64,000 bases of DNA from an uncultured Lachnospiraceae bacterium (lineage in GTDB: Bacteria; Bacillota; Clostridia; Lachnospirales; Lachnospiraceae), in NCBI GenBank assembly GCA_910588125.1, contig CAJUPI010000003.1, positions 1 to 64,000 of the forward strand, given 5' to 3'. Below are positions 33,873 through 42,725 of the stretch, one piece after another (position 1 is the first letter of the stretch; each line of letters starts with the position of its first letter). A model generated the notes under the pieces. The model had not been told where the DNA came from. It searched no databases and worked only from the letters and a program-made list of their open reading frames with translations. The position numbers were made by a program, and so were the translations under genes.

Positions 33873-36248
33873 TTATTTATTGGCGAAATCAGAAATTCTT
33901 TCAATGGCGCGGATCAAATCGTCCATGGTGGTTTTGTCTTTGGGCTTGTAATCATTTTCTGTTTTTGCGGTAACAAATCCAAAGTATGCGCTGGCACCTA
34001 CATTAGAGCGGTACACGGATTCGATTTCTTCGGCGTCAGCAAATTTCGGCTGGGTTCCCAGAGTTTCGTTATAGGGAACTCCGCAGGAGAGAAGCGCGAT
34101 ATAACCCATCTCATCCCGGTTGATTGTGGCATCCGGCAGGAAGGCAGTTCTTTTTGCCGCTTCATCCTTGGTAACGCCGGCGTTGTAGAGGGTTCCCTGG
34201 GCAGCAGAGATGCTCGGATCTTTTAAATTCATCATTTCTGCCTCTACGACAGCGGCGATTGCATTGTAATCCGGGTCGGACTTGGGAACGTCGGAGATGG
34301 TGATCGGATTTTTCGGAGCTTCCAGGTTCCAAAGCTTTGCCAGCATTTTAGCGCAATCCCGGTTAGTGATTTCGCGGGTTAGATCGAGTTCTCCGGTTTC
34401 GTCGATATATCCTTTGGCGGCAGCGCGAAGAAGCTCTTCGTCATTTTCTGCATTGGCAATTGTTGTGCTTCCGAGAATTTTATAGGCAATACTGGAATCT
34501 TGGTTGCCATTTTTGTCTGTTACCTGAAGCTTGATGAATTTGCCGGCGGCGTCATTGGGAACGGTGAACAGCTTCTCAATGCCAGCAGGTTCGTAGGAGC
34601 CGTTTTGACTGTCTGCAATAAGCCACTGGTAACTCAGATCGTTGTTGTCACCGCCGAGGAGGACGGAGCTTCCTTCGATTTTATTTCCGGGGAGCGGAAC
34701 GCCCACAATCTTGGTTTCCACCGGCCGGGGATATGTTTTTCCGTTGATGGAGACATTTTCCATAACGGGCTTTTCCCAGTTCAGAGCCCGGATATCGGTT
34801 CCGGCCCCGGTGATTTCAACGTTTTTTAATACCAGGCCGGTGATCGGGACTTCATCAAAAGCTTCCATGAAGATGCCGTATTCGCCGCCATTGCTGGAAA
34901 GGTTCTCGATGGTAATGTTCTTGAATTGCGGAAGATATTCTCCGTCGCGTCCTACATCGTATAACATGGTGGCATGTACTACGGCATTGCCCACAGATTT
35001 TACCTTGGAATTACGCAGGTAAACATTTTCAATAGCCCCGCCCCGTTCGGCATTGGTCTTAAAACGAAGCGCGTAGTTTAAGCTTGTGCTGTCAAAGGTA
35101 TTATTGTCGGCAAACAGATTTTTGATGCCTCCGCTCATTTCACTGCCGCAGGCAATGCCTCCGTGCCCGTCGGCGAAGGTATTGTTCCGGATAATCAAAT
35201 TCTGGGTCGGCCAGCCAGCCTCGCCGAGCTCACGGCCGTCGCGATTGCGTCCGGCTTTCACGGCAATGCAGTCGTCCCCGGTATTGAAATAACAGTCTTC
35301 AATTAATACGTAATTGCAGTTTTCCGGATCGCAGCCGTCGTTATTGTAGCCGTGGGTGTCGATGGTTACGCCTCTTGCGGTGAAATTAGTGCAGAGTACC
35401 GGATTCAGCTCCCACATGGGGGAGTTGGCAACGGTCACGCCTTCAATCAATACATTTTCACATTCAATGGGCTGGACAAAATTCGGCCGGAGGAAATGTC
35501 CGTCGCCAAATACGCGCTCTTCTGCCGGGACGCCTTCGTCAGTCATTTTTCTTAAAAGCTTTGCATCAGCGGAGGAAGGACGGGAAACGGAACCATCAGC
35601 ATTGACGGTACGGCTCCAGTTCCACCAGGTATCTTTGTCAGCCTGCCCGTCGAGAGTACCCTTGCCGGTTACGGCGATATTCTTCTGCTGATAGGCATAA
35701 ATGAGGGGGCTCCAGTTATAGCACTTGGATCCTTCATAATGGGCAAATACCAGCGGGTAATTTTCTGGAGTGATTTCTTTGGTGAATTTGAGAATGGTGT
35801 CTGTCTCTTCAAGATGTAAATTTACATTATTCTTCAGGGTAATGGCCCCGGTATCATAATTTCCGGAAGGAATCCGGACGGTTCCACCGCCCTTTTCGCT
35901 GGTTTCGTCGATTGCCTTTTGGATTGCCGCTGTGTCTAACTTGCCGTCGTTGGGAACCGCGCCATAATCCAGGACATTGACAGAATAATCAGGGAATTTC
36001 GGGTCACTGATATGGGTCAGGATTTCTTCAGCCATGTCCCAGGAAAGATTGTTGTTTTCCGGAGAGGCATTTCCTGCTGTTATGACATTGGATTTCTGTA
36101 CTTTTGTTGTTTCGACAGTAGTTATCGCCGCTGTGCTTTCCGGGCTTTCTGCTTCGGAATATCCGGGCATTGCATTTTGCGGGCCGGAGCACCCGGTTAT
36201 ATGGGCAGCTATCACTACAGCCATAGATAAAAGGATTTGTTTTTTCAT
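33873..36248 (-). CDS. GH28 polygalacturonase-like lipoprotein with SLH-like C-terminus
   Basis: A 791-residue secreted lipoprotein: signal peptide ending in HITGC. The parallel beta-helix catalytic domain (about 80-530) shows the GH28 motifs NTGDDCIAVKAG (near 320), GHGGIACGSEMSGG (near 360) and RFKTNAERGG (near 398). The first motif has G inserted where polygalacturonases have NTD, with both catalytic-type aspartates kept. A region of about 70 residues resembles a bacterial Ig-like module. The last 190 residues contain SLH-like repeats (GYIDETGELDLTREITNRDCAKMLAKLW). It probably degrades pectin at the cell surface. The start at 36248 precedes the lipoprotein signal; the frame upstream is unsupported. 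Confidence 0.85.
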   Translation of the reverse strand: MKKQILLSMAVVIAAHITGCSGPQNAMPGYSEAESPESTAAITTVETTKVQKSNVITAGNASPENNNLSWDMAEEILTHISDPKFPDYSVNVLDYGAVPNDGKLDTAAIQKAIDETSEKGGGTVRIPSGNYDTGAITLKNNVNLHLEETDTILKFTKEITPENYPLVFAHYEGSKCYNWSPLIYAYQQKNIAVTGKGTLDGQADKDTWWNWSRTVNADGSVSRPSSADAKLLRKMTDEGVPAEERVFGDGHFLRPNFVQPIECENVLIEGVTVANSPMWELNPVLCTNFTARGVTIDTHGYNNDGCDPENCNYVLIEDCYFNTGDDCIAVKAGRNRDGRELGEAGWPTQNLIIRNNTFADGHGGIACGSEMSGGIKNLFADNNTFDSTSLNYALRFKTNAERGGAIENVYLRNSKVKSVGNAVVHATMLYDVGRDGEYLPQFKNITIENLSSNGGEYGIFMEAFDEVPITGLVLKNVEITGAGTDIRALNWEKPVMENVSINGKTYPRPVETKIVGVPLPGNKIEGSSVLLGGDNNDLSYQWLIADSQNGSYEPAGIEKLFTVPNDAAGKFIKLQVTDKNGNQDSSIAYKILGSTTIANAENDEELLRAAAKGYIDETGELDLTREITNRDCAKMLAKLWNLEAPKNPITISDVPKSDPDYNAIAAVVEAEMMNLKDPSISAAQGTLYNAGVTKDEAAKRTAFLPDATINRDEMGYIALLSCGVPYNETLGTQPKFADAEEIESVYRSNVGASAYFGFVTAKTENDYKPKDKTTMDDLIRAIERISDFANK

Positions 36249-36401
36249 ATTCGTAATTTCCCTTCTTAAAATCATAGAGTGCCGAATCTGCGCGCCGGAT
36301 TCACCTTCTGTCTTCAGCATATCATGAAATAATACCAAAAAACAAGAGGACTTTTTGCTCATTTTTAGCACTTATGGTGTTTTGCAAAGGCTTTTATAGG
36401 G

Positions 36402-36430
36402 TTGAAAGCCATGATGGTTTGTGATATCCT
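36402..36430 (+). promoter_or_regulatory. Promoter of the surface glycan locus
   Basis: TTGAAA (36402-36407) and TATCCT (36425-36430) have a 17-base spacer, 41 bases before the ATPase start codon. No other clear promoter was found before 42342, so it probably drives the first three genes of the locus. Confidence 0.5.
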
Positions 36431-36471
36431 TTTAAGGAAAACAGATGGCTGGCGAATGAGAGGAAGACCAT

Positions 36472-37827
36472 ATGCCAATAGAGGAAAATGTAGAATATGC
36501 CATCCGGGTACAGGATGTGAGTAAAGTGTACCGGTTGTATGACAAGCCGGTGGATCGCCTGAAGGAGTCCTTAAGCCTGACACATAAGAATTACCACAAG
36601 GATTTTTTTGCGCTGAACGGGATTTCCTTTCAGGTAAAAAAAGGGGAAACCGTGGGGATAATCGGGACCAATGGCTCAGGCAAATCTACCATTCTCAAGA
36701 TTATTACCGGGGTGCTGACACCTACCTCCGGGGAGGTGCAGGTGGAGGGAGTGATCTCGGCTTTGCTGGAGCTGGGGGCCGGATTTAATATGGATTATAC
36801 CGGGATTGAGAATATTTATATGAACGGGACGATGATGGGTTTTTCCCGCAAGGAGATGGAGGCAAAACTTAAAGATATCCTGGACTTTGCAGACATCGGG
36901 GATTTTGTGTATCAGCCGGTTAAGACATATTCCAGCGGCATGTTTGTGCGGTTGGCTTTTGCGCTGGCGATTAATGTAGAGCCGGAGATTCTGATTGTGG
37001 ACGAGGCGCTTTCGGTGGGAGATGTATTTTTCCAGTCGAAGTGCTACCGGAGGATGGAGGAAATCCGGCAAAACGGGACGACTATTCTCATGGTTACTCA
37101 TGATATGGGCAGTGTGATCAAGTATTGTGACCGGGTGGTGCTGTTAAACAAGGGAAATTTTATTGCCGAGGGCGCTCCGGGAGCAATGGTAGATCTATAT
37201 AAGAAAATTCTGGCCAATCAGATGGACGACTTAGAGGACGAGCTGCGGGAGATGAATGATTTTTCGGGTGAGCCTGGCGGCTTGGCGGAGAAAAGCCTGG
37301 CGGACAAAAGGAGTGCCGTGGACAAAAGAGCCGGCAAGGGGCTGATGAGGGAGCATCTGACTATCAATCCCAACCGTACCGAGTACGGGGATGGCAGGGC
37401 AGAAATCTATGATCTGGGGATGTTTGATGAGAGAGGGAATCTGACAAATCTGTTGCTGAAGGGAGAATATTTTACCATTCGGGAGAAGATCCGTTTCCGG
37501 GCGGATATCCAGGCGCCGATTTTTACTTATACGATTAAGGACAAGAAGGGCGCGGAGTTGTCGGGAACCAATACTATGTTTGAAGGTGCGGATATCCGCC
37601 CGGTAAAAGCCGGAGATGAGTATGAGGTGGATTTCCGGCAGAAGATGACGCTGCAGGGCGGTGAATATCTGTTGTCTATGAGCTGTACCGGGTTTGAGCA
37701 GGGAGAGCATACCGTGTATCACAGGCTCTATGATGTGGCGAATATCACAGTGATATCCAACAAGAATACTGTGGGAGTCTATGATATGGAGTCGGAGGTG
37801 AAGGTGGAGTACCATCCGGCGGAATAG
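36472..37827 (+). CDS. Wzt-like polysaccharide ABC exporter ATPase with C-terminal glycan-binding-type domain
   Basis: A 451-residue ATPase. Nucleotide-binding domain (about 8-250): Walker A GTNGSGKST at 65-73, signature YSSGMFVRLAFA, Walker B ILIVDEA with D177-E178, and the H of VTHDM. Typical Wzt/TagH text: LLELGAGFNMDYTGIENIYMNG. A linker then leads to a C-terminal domain (about 300-451: NRTEYGDGRAEIYDLGMFDERG, LSMSCTGFEQGEHTVYHRLYD) of the Wzt_C class, which in E. coli O9a recognises the capped end of the glycan. The membrane partner (Wzm/TagG type) is not adjacent, so it must lie elsewhere. It is followed after 20 bases by the large methyltransferase-kinase protein. Confidence 0.88.
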   Translation: MPIEENVEYAIRVQDVSKVYRLYDKPVDRLKESLSLTHKNYHKDFFALNGISFQVKKGETVGIIGTNGSGKSTILKIITGVLTPTSGEVQVEGVISALLELGAGFNMDYTGIENIYMNGTMMGFSRKEMEAKLKDILDFADIGDFVYQPVKTYSSGMFVRLAFALAINVEPEILIVDEALSVGDVFFQSKCYRRMEEIRQNGTTILMVTHDMGSVIKYCDRVVLLNKGNFIAEGAPGAMVDLYKKILANQMDDLEDELREMNDFSGEPGGLAEKSLADKRSAVDKRAGKGLMREHLTINPNRTEYGDGRAEIYDLGMFDERGNLTNLLLKGEYFTIREKIRFRADIQAPIFTYTIKDKKGAELSGTNTMFEGADIRPVKAGDEYEVDFRQKMTLQGGEYLLSMSCTGFEQGEHTVYHRLYDVANITVISNKNTVGVYDMESEVKVEYHPAE

Positions 37828-37847
37828 TCCATGAAATGAGGAGAAAA

Positions 37848-40800
37848 ATGACAAGAATTGATAATGAGATTCAGATGACCTTAAAGGCATATGGCGGGGA
37901 CATCCGGCGGGCATTGTCAGATAATGACCGGCTGGATATTTTGTATGCCCTTTCCGACCAGCGGGAGCTATTGCTGGAATGGTATGATTTTGAACCGGGG
38001 GCCAGACTTTTGCAGGTGGGAGCCGACTATGGCGCCATGACCGGCTTGTATCGGTCGGAGGTGGCGCAAGTGACGGTGTTAGATCCGGAGAAGGAATCTC
38101 TGGAAACGGTACGGCTGAGGTATCCGGGAGCGGAATCTATCAGTTATGTACAAAAATCGCTGGCGGAATATGCATCTGAGGCAGAGCATATGTATGACTA
38201 TGTGGTGATGGTGGGCCAGGAAAAGGCGCCATGCCAGCAGGAAATTGATGCCGCAAAGCGGCTTTTAAAGCAGGATGGGATTTTGATTGCGGCAGTTTCC
38301 AATGCTTTGGGGATGAAGTACTGGGCGGGGACAAAGCGGGAAGAAAACGCGCTGACGAAGAGGCAGCTGGTGGCAATGCTGTGCGGGAGCGCCCATACAA
38401 CAGAGTCTGGACAGGGGAAAGAGGTGCGGATGGAGCCGGATCCTGAGAGAGCCGGATTCTTTCGCTTCTATTATCCGATGCCGGATTATCGGACACCGAT
38501 CAGTATTTATTCGGATGAGTATTTGCCAAAAAAAGGGGATTTGACGCGTGTGATCCCGGCATACGATTATCCCCGGTATCATGTGACAGATATGGGAGAA
38601 GGCTTTGATGCTGTCTGCGAGGATGGGATATTTGATTTGTATGCCAATTCCTACCTGGTGTTCTGGAGCATGGACGGGGAAAAGTTGAAAAAGCACAGCG
38701 AACGGGTTTTTATCAAGTATAATAAAATGAGAAGGGAAGAATTTCAGATAAAGACCTGCATCTGCCGGAAGGACAAAACAGGGTTGCCAGAGAATTTCGC
38801 AACGGGGAATCCGGCAAAAAGCAGTACCTGGTATGTGGAAAAGGCAGCGCTCAGTCTGGAAGGCATGGGACATATCTGGTCCTTTGAAGAGAAATACCGC
38901 AGCCTGTCCGGGCAGCATCGTTCGCTTATGGTGGCCAGGCCGTCTTATCAGGAGGATAAAAATGCGGCGTTTTTTCCTTATCTGGTCGGGCGGACCTGGG
39001 CGGAGCGGTTGGGGGAAGAGTTGACAGGAGGAAAACCGCCGCTGGAATTGCTGCGGGATGCCATCGGCCAGATCTATGATATGGCGCCGGAATGTCAGGA
39101 AAATTTTGTGAGGACGGAAGAATTCCTCGAGGTGTTCGGGGGCAGGCTGACGGATCGGGAGCTGGCCGAGGCGGAGCTTGCCTTGCTGGAAACGGACACT
39201 TCCCGGAAGGTATCCAACATTGATGCGCTTTTCGAGAATATCCTGTTGACGGAGGATGGAAATTATTGCCTGGATTATGAGTGGGTGTTTGCCTTTCCGG
39301 TGCCGGAGCATTTTGTAAAATACCGGATTCTCTATTATTTTTGTGAGCAGTATGGAAGCCTGATGGGGAAGGCGGGGGCAGATGAGATCCTGGCGGCCTT
39401 TGACATTACGCCCGAGCTGGTGCAGGTGTATCAGAAAATGGAGGCCAGCTTCCAGAACTATGTTCATGGGGAGAACCAGCAGCGTTATCTGGGCAACTAC
39501 ATGGTCAGTTCTCTGGGCAGGGAACAGCTCCGGCGGGTGGAAAGTGATCTGGCGCGGGCCAGAGAACGGATCGAACAGATGAAGATTCATGCCCGGGAAA
39601 AAGATGTGACTATCCGCAAGATGACGGAGGTGCAGCGTCTGACCAACAATCATGTGACCAATCTGGAGATCATGATTCAGGATCTGCGCCATGAGATAGA
39701 TGAGATGGGAAAGACGCTGACCTATCTGAACCGTCATGAGGCGCTGGTATTCAAGGCCAGGCGAAAGCTGGGAGAGCAGGTGAATAAGAAGTATCCACCG
39801 GGTTCTCTGGAGCGTAAGAAATTAAAATATAAAAAGGAATATCTGTTGCACCCCGTCCGGTCGGCAAAGTTATATGCTACGGAGGAAGGGAGAAATCTGC
39901 GGGACGGGGATTTTCTTATTGGAGATCTCTACCGGCAGCATGGCCGGCTGCATTTTAAACGGCAAGAGCAGCCAAAGGTGTCAATTGTGATTCCGGTGTA
40001 TAACCAGGTGCATTATACGTACGCCTGCCTGGTGTCGATCCTGGAATACACCAGGGACGTCAGCTATGAGGTGCTGATTGCCGATGATGTGTCTACGGAT
40101 GCGACGGCGCGTCTGGGGGATTTTGCTGAGGGGCTGGTCATCTGCCGGAATGAGGAGAACCAGGGATTCCTGAAAAATTGTAATCAGGCGGCTGCAAAGG
40201 CGCGTGGCAAATATATTATGTTCCTTAATAATGATACTCAGGTGACGGCGGGATGGCTCAGTTCGCTGGTGAATTTGATCGAGGCGGATGACTCCATCGG
40301 CATGGTGGGATCTAAGCTGGTGTATCCAGATGGCCGGCTGCAGGAAGCAGGGGGGATCATCTGGAGCGATGGATCGGGTTGGAATTATGGGCGGTTAGAT
40401 GACCCGGACAAGCCGGAGTATAACTATGTGAAGGATGTAGACTATATCTCAGGGGCGGCGATTCTGCTGCCGGCATGGCTTTGGAGGCAGCTCGGCGGTT
40501 TTGACGTCCGTTTTGCGCCGGCCTACTGTGAGGATTCGGATCTGGCCTTTGCAGTGAGGAAGGCGGGCTATCGGGTGGTGTACCAGCCTCTTTCCCGGGT
40601 GATCCATTTTGAAGGGATCTCCAATGGCACAGATGTACAGGGGACAGGACTGAAGCGCTACCAGGCAGAGAACAGTAAAAAGCTAAAAGAAAAATGGGCG
40701 GCGGAGTTTGCCCTGCAATGCGAGAATGACGGGAACCCGGATCCGTTCCGGGCCAGGGAGCGGAGCATGGGCAAAAAGATCATTCTGGTAGTGGATCACT

Positions 40801-41909
40801 ATGTGCCGACCTATGATCGGGATGCGGGTTCTAAGACCACATTCCAGTACTTGAAAATGTTTTTGAAAAAGGGTTATGTAGTGAAGTTTTTGGGGGACAA
40901 TTTCCTTCACGAAGAGCCCTATTCGACTGTGCTGCAGCAAATGGGAATCGAGATTTTATATGGGGCGGAGTATCAGGTAAAAATATGGGACTGGCTGCGG
41001 GATCATGGGGATGATATCGCGGTGGCGTATTTAAACCGGCCGCATATAGCATCCAAATATATTGACTATATCCTGGACAATACGGATATCAAGGTGATCT
41101 ACTATGGCCATGATCTGCATTTTCTGCGAGAGGGCCGGGAATATCAGCTGACGGGAGATCTGCAGAAGCGAGAGGAGGCGGAGTACTGGAAATCGATCGA
41201 GCTGTCCCTGATGAATAAGGCGGCGGTATCTTACTATCCGTCTTATGTGGAGCGAGATGCTATCCGGGCGATGGATCCGACCATTGCGGTAAAAGATATC
41301 ACGGCTTATGTGTTTGAGGAGTTTAAGGAAGCTCTCCAGGAGGACTTTGCCAGAAGAGAGGGCCTGCTGTTTGTGGGCGGTTTTGCGCATCCGCCGAATG
41401 CGGATGCGGTGTTGTGGTTTGCCCGCGAGATTTATCCGCGGATTCGCCGGCAAATGCAGGCGTCTGGGCTGGCAGCGCCGGAATTTATTGTAGTGGGTTC
41501 AAAGGTGACAGAGGAGATCGAGGCATTGGAGCAGCCAGGCAATGGCGTCATTATTAAAGGCTTTGTGTCAGAGGAGGAGCTTGAGAGGCTCTACGGCGAG
41601 TGCCGGATCGTGGTGGTACCTTTGCGGTACGGGGCAGGTGTGAAGGGAAAGGTCGTTGAGGCTATTTACAACGGAGCGCCGATCGTGACTACCGCCATCG
41701 GGGCAGAGGGGATTCCCGGAGTGGAGGATGTGCTGCTGGTGGAGGATGAGCCGGAGGGCTTTGCGGATGCCGTGGTAAGGCTTTACCGGAATCCAGATCT
41801 TTGTCAGGAATTTTGCCGCAAGACACAAGCATATATCCGGGAGCATTTCAGTATGGAGGCGGCGTGGAAGGTAATTGAGGAGGACTTTGAAGGCGACGCA
41901 GAAGAATAA
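37848..41909 (+). CDS. Methyltransferase-kinase-coiled coil protein fused to two glycosyltransferases (WbdD-like)
   Basis: A 1353-residue protein with five modules. (1) About 1-190: SAM methyltransferase (GARLLQVGADYGAMTG, VTVLDPEKESLETV). (2) About 215-520: kinase-like fold with VFIKYNK, catalytic loop D459-x4-N464 (NIDALFENIL) and D476-Y-E-W in place of DFG. (3) About 557-631: heptad-rich coiled coil. (4) About 711-935: GT2 (SIVIPVYNQVHYTY, ADDVSTD, FLNNDTQVTAGW). (5) About 975-1353: GT4 (VVDHYVPTYDRDAGSKT, VPLRYGAGVKGKVVEAIYNG). Modules 1-3 in this order are those of WbdD, the chain-terminating methyltransferase-kinase whose coiled coil sets O-antigen length. The Wzt-like gene directly upstream is the expected partner. 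ATG 37848 follows AGGAG closely; ATG 37836 is also possible. Confidence 0.85.
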   Translation: MTRIDNEIQMTLKAYGGDIRRALSDNDRLDILYALSDQRELLLEWYDFEPGARLLQVGADYGAMTGLYRSEVAQVTVLDPEKESLETVRLRYPGAESISYVQKSLAEYASEAEHMYDYVVMVGQEKAPCQQEIDAAKRLLKQDGILIAAVSNALGMKYWAGTKREENALTKRQLVAMLCGSAHTTESGQGKEVRMEPDPERAGFFRFYYPMPDYRTPISIYSDEYLPKKGDLTRVIPAYDYPRYHVTDMGEGFDAVCEDGIFDLYANSYLVFWSMDGEKLKKHSERVFIKYNKMRREEFQIKTCICRKDKTGLPENFATGNPAKSSTWYVEKAALSLEGMGHIWSFEEKYRSLSGQHRSLMVARPSYQEDKNAAFFPYLVGRTWAERLGEELTGGKPPLELLRDAIGQIYDMAPECQENFVRTEEFLEVFGGRLTDRELAEAELALLETDTSRKVSNIDALFENILLTEDGNYCLDYEWVFAFPVPEHFVKYRILYYFCEQYGSLMGKAGADEILAAFDITPELVQVYQKMEASFQNYVHGENQQRYLGNYMVSSLGREQLRRVESDLARARERIEQMKIHAREKDVTIRKMTEVQRLTNNHVTNLEIMIQDLRHEIDEMGKTLTYLNRHEALVFKARRKLGEQVNKKYPPGSLERKKLKYKKEYLLHPVRSAKLYATEEGRNLRDGDFLIGDLYRQHGRLHFKRQEQPKVSIVIPVYNQVHYTYACLVSILEYTRDVSYEVLIADDVSTDATARLGDFAEGLVICRNEENQGFLKNCNQAAAKARGKYIMFLNNDTQVTAGWLSSLVNLIEADDSIGMVGSKLVYPDGRLQEAGGIIWSDGSGWNYGRLDDPDKPEYNYVKDVDYISGAAILLPAWLWRQLGGFDVRFAPAYCEDSDLAFAVRKAGYRVVYQPLSRVIHFEGISNGTDVQGTGLKRYQAENSKKLKEKWAAEFALQCENDGNPDPFRARERSMGKKIILVVDHYVPTYDRDAGSKTTFQYLKMFLKKGYVVKFLGDNFLHEEPYSTVLQQMGIEILYGAEYQVKIWDWLRDHGDDIAVAYLNRPHIASKYIDYILDNTDIKVIYYGHDLHFLREGREYQLTGDLQKREEAEYWKSIELSLMNKAAVSYYPSYVERDAIRAMDPTIAVKDITAYVFEEFKEALQEDFARREGLLFVGGFAHPPNADAVLWFAREIYPRIRRQMQASGLAAPEFIVVGSKVTEEIEALEQPGNGVIIKGFVSEEELERLYGECRIVVVPLRYGAGVKGKVVEAIYNGAPIVTTAIGAEGIPGVEDVLLVEDEPEGFADAVVRLYRNPDLCQEFCRKTQAYIREHFSMEAAWKVIEEDFEGDAEE

Positions 41910-41941
41910 TCATGTAATAGTCTGGAGAAGGGAGAAACTGA

Positions 41942-42289
41942 ATGGATCGGACGGATGGCTTTTGGGACATCGTGGATCAGTTGGTGAAAGAGACGGAGAT
42001 TGTGATTGACCGGCAAAAGGGAACTTCCCATCCACGGTTTCCTGACTTTGTATATCAGGTGGATTATGGGTATTTGGATGGGACCTCCTCCATGGATCAG
42101 GAAGGCATTGATGTGTGGGTGGGAAGCGAGCCGGACAGAAAAGTGGATGCGATGATCTGCATCGTGGATCGGCTGAAACGGGATTCGGAAATCAAGCTGC
42201 TGTTGGGATGCACAGAAGAAGAAAAAAAACTGGTTTTGGAGATGTGTAACCGAACAGAATGGATGAAGGGAATTTTAGTTCGCAGGTAG
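41942..42289 (+). CDS. Small inorganic-pyrophosphatase-like protein
   Basis: A 115-residue protein with DFVYQVDYGYLDGT and EGIDVWVGSEPD, resembling the active-site strands of family I inorganic pyrophosphatases, but much shorter than a full enzyme (about 175 residues). The metal-binding DxxxxD pattern is only partly kept. It may remove pyrophosphate made by the nucleotide-sugar synthetases of the locus, or be a diverged relative with another role. It lies 33 bases after the giant protein and is the last gene before a family B element. Confidence 0.6.
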   Translation: MDRTDGFWDIVDQLVKETEIVIDRQKGTSHPRFPDFVYQVDYGYLDGTSSMDQEGIDVWVGSEPDRKVDAMICIVDRLKRDSEIKLLLGCTEEEKKLVLEMCNRTEWMKGILVRR

Positions 42290-42341
42290 GTATCCGGAAC
42301 TTTACTATTTTATGAAGATAGTGGAATCTTTGGAAAGAAAA

Positions 42342-42350
42342 TGCTATAAT
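42342..42350 (+). promoter_or_regulatory. Extended -10 promoter upstream of the heptose genes
   Basis: TGC-TATAAT is a consensus extended -10 element. It lies 50 bases before a family B element, beyond which the heptose genes begin. No strong -35 box is present. Confidence 0.5.
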
Positions 42351-42399
42351 CTCGGCATGGAAGCGGAAACAGCAATGGAGAATCTGCGGAAAACCAGGC

Positions 42400-42707
42400 A
42401 ATGTCATTTTGTTGATTTTCCCGGAAGGTACGCCATGGAAAAAGGAGCGGGAAAAGGCGGGAAATGCTCTGCTGATTTTTCCAGTTTCGGGATCAAGAAT
42501 TCCTAAAATTTCTGATTTTTGCGAAAAGCGAAACGAAAATCCCCAAACTCGCTTCGCTCAGACAGAGTGGATTTTCGTTTCAAGGCAAAACTCAGGGATT
42601 TAAGGGATTCTAAATCCCTGCAAAGTCAAAATTAGCAGAGCATTTCCCGCCTCTTCCCACTCCTTTTTCCATGACTGAGTATTCTTAGAGATAAACTTAA
42701 TGACATT
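42400..42707. repeat. Family B palindromic element, best-preserved copy
   Basis: A 308-bp foldback element with ends AATGTCATT and AATGACATT. Nearly the whole length pairs, and the apex keeps the loop AACTCGCTTCGCTCAGAC. One base outside each end stands the identical 10-mer GAAAACCAGG (42389-42398 and 42709-42718), which looks like a target-site duplication. The element separates the pyrophosphatase-like gene and an extended -10 promoter from the GDP-heptose genes. Confidence 0.92.
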
Positions 42708-42725
42708 AGAAAACCAGGAGGGTAT

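Noticed and set aside
38265..39737. A 490-codon open frame on the minus strand, opposite the WbdD-like gene
   Set aside because: It is antisense to a clear multi-domain protein, is rich in His, Arg and Leu as expected of a shadow frame, and shows no recognisable domain or ribosome site.
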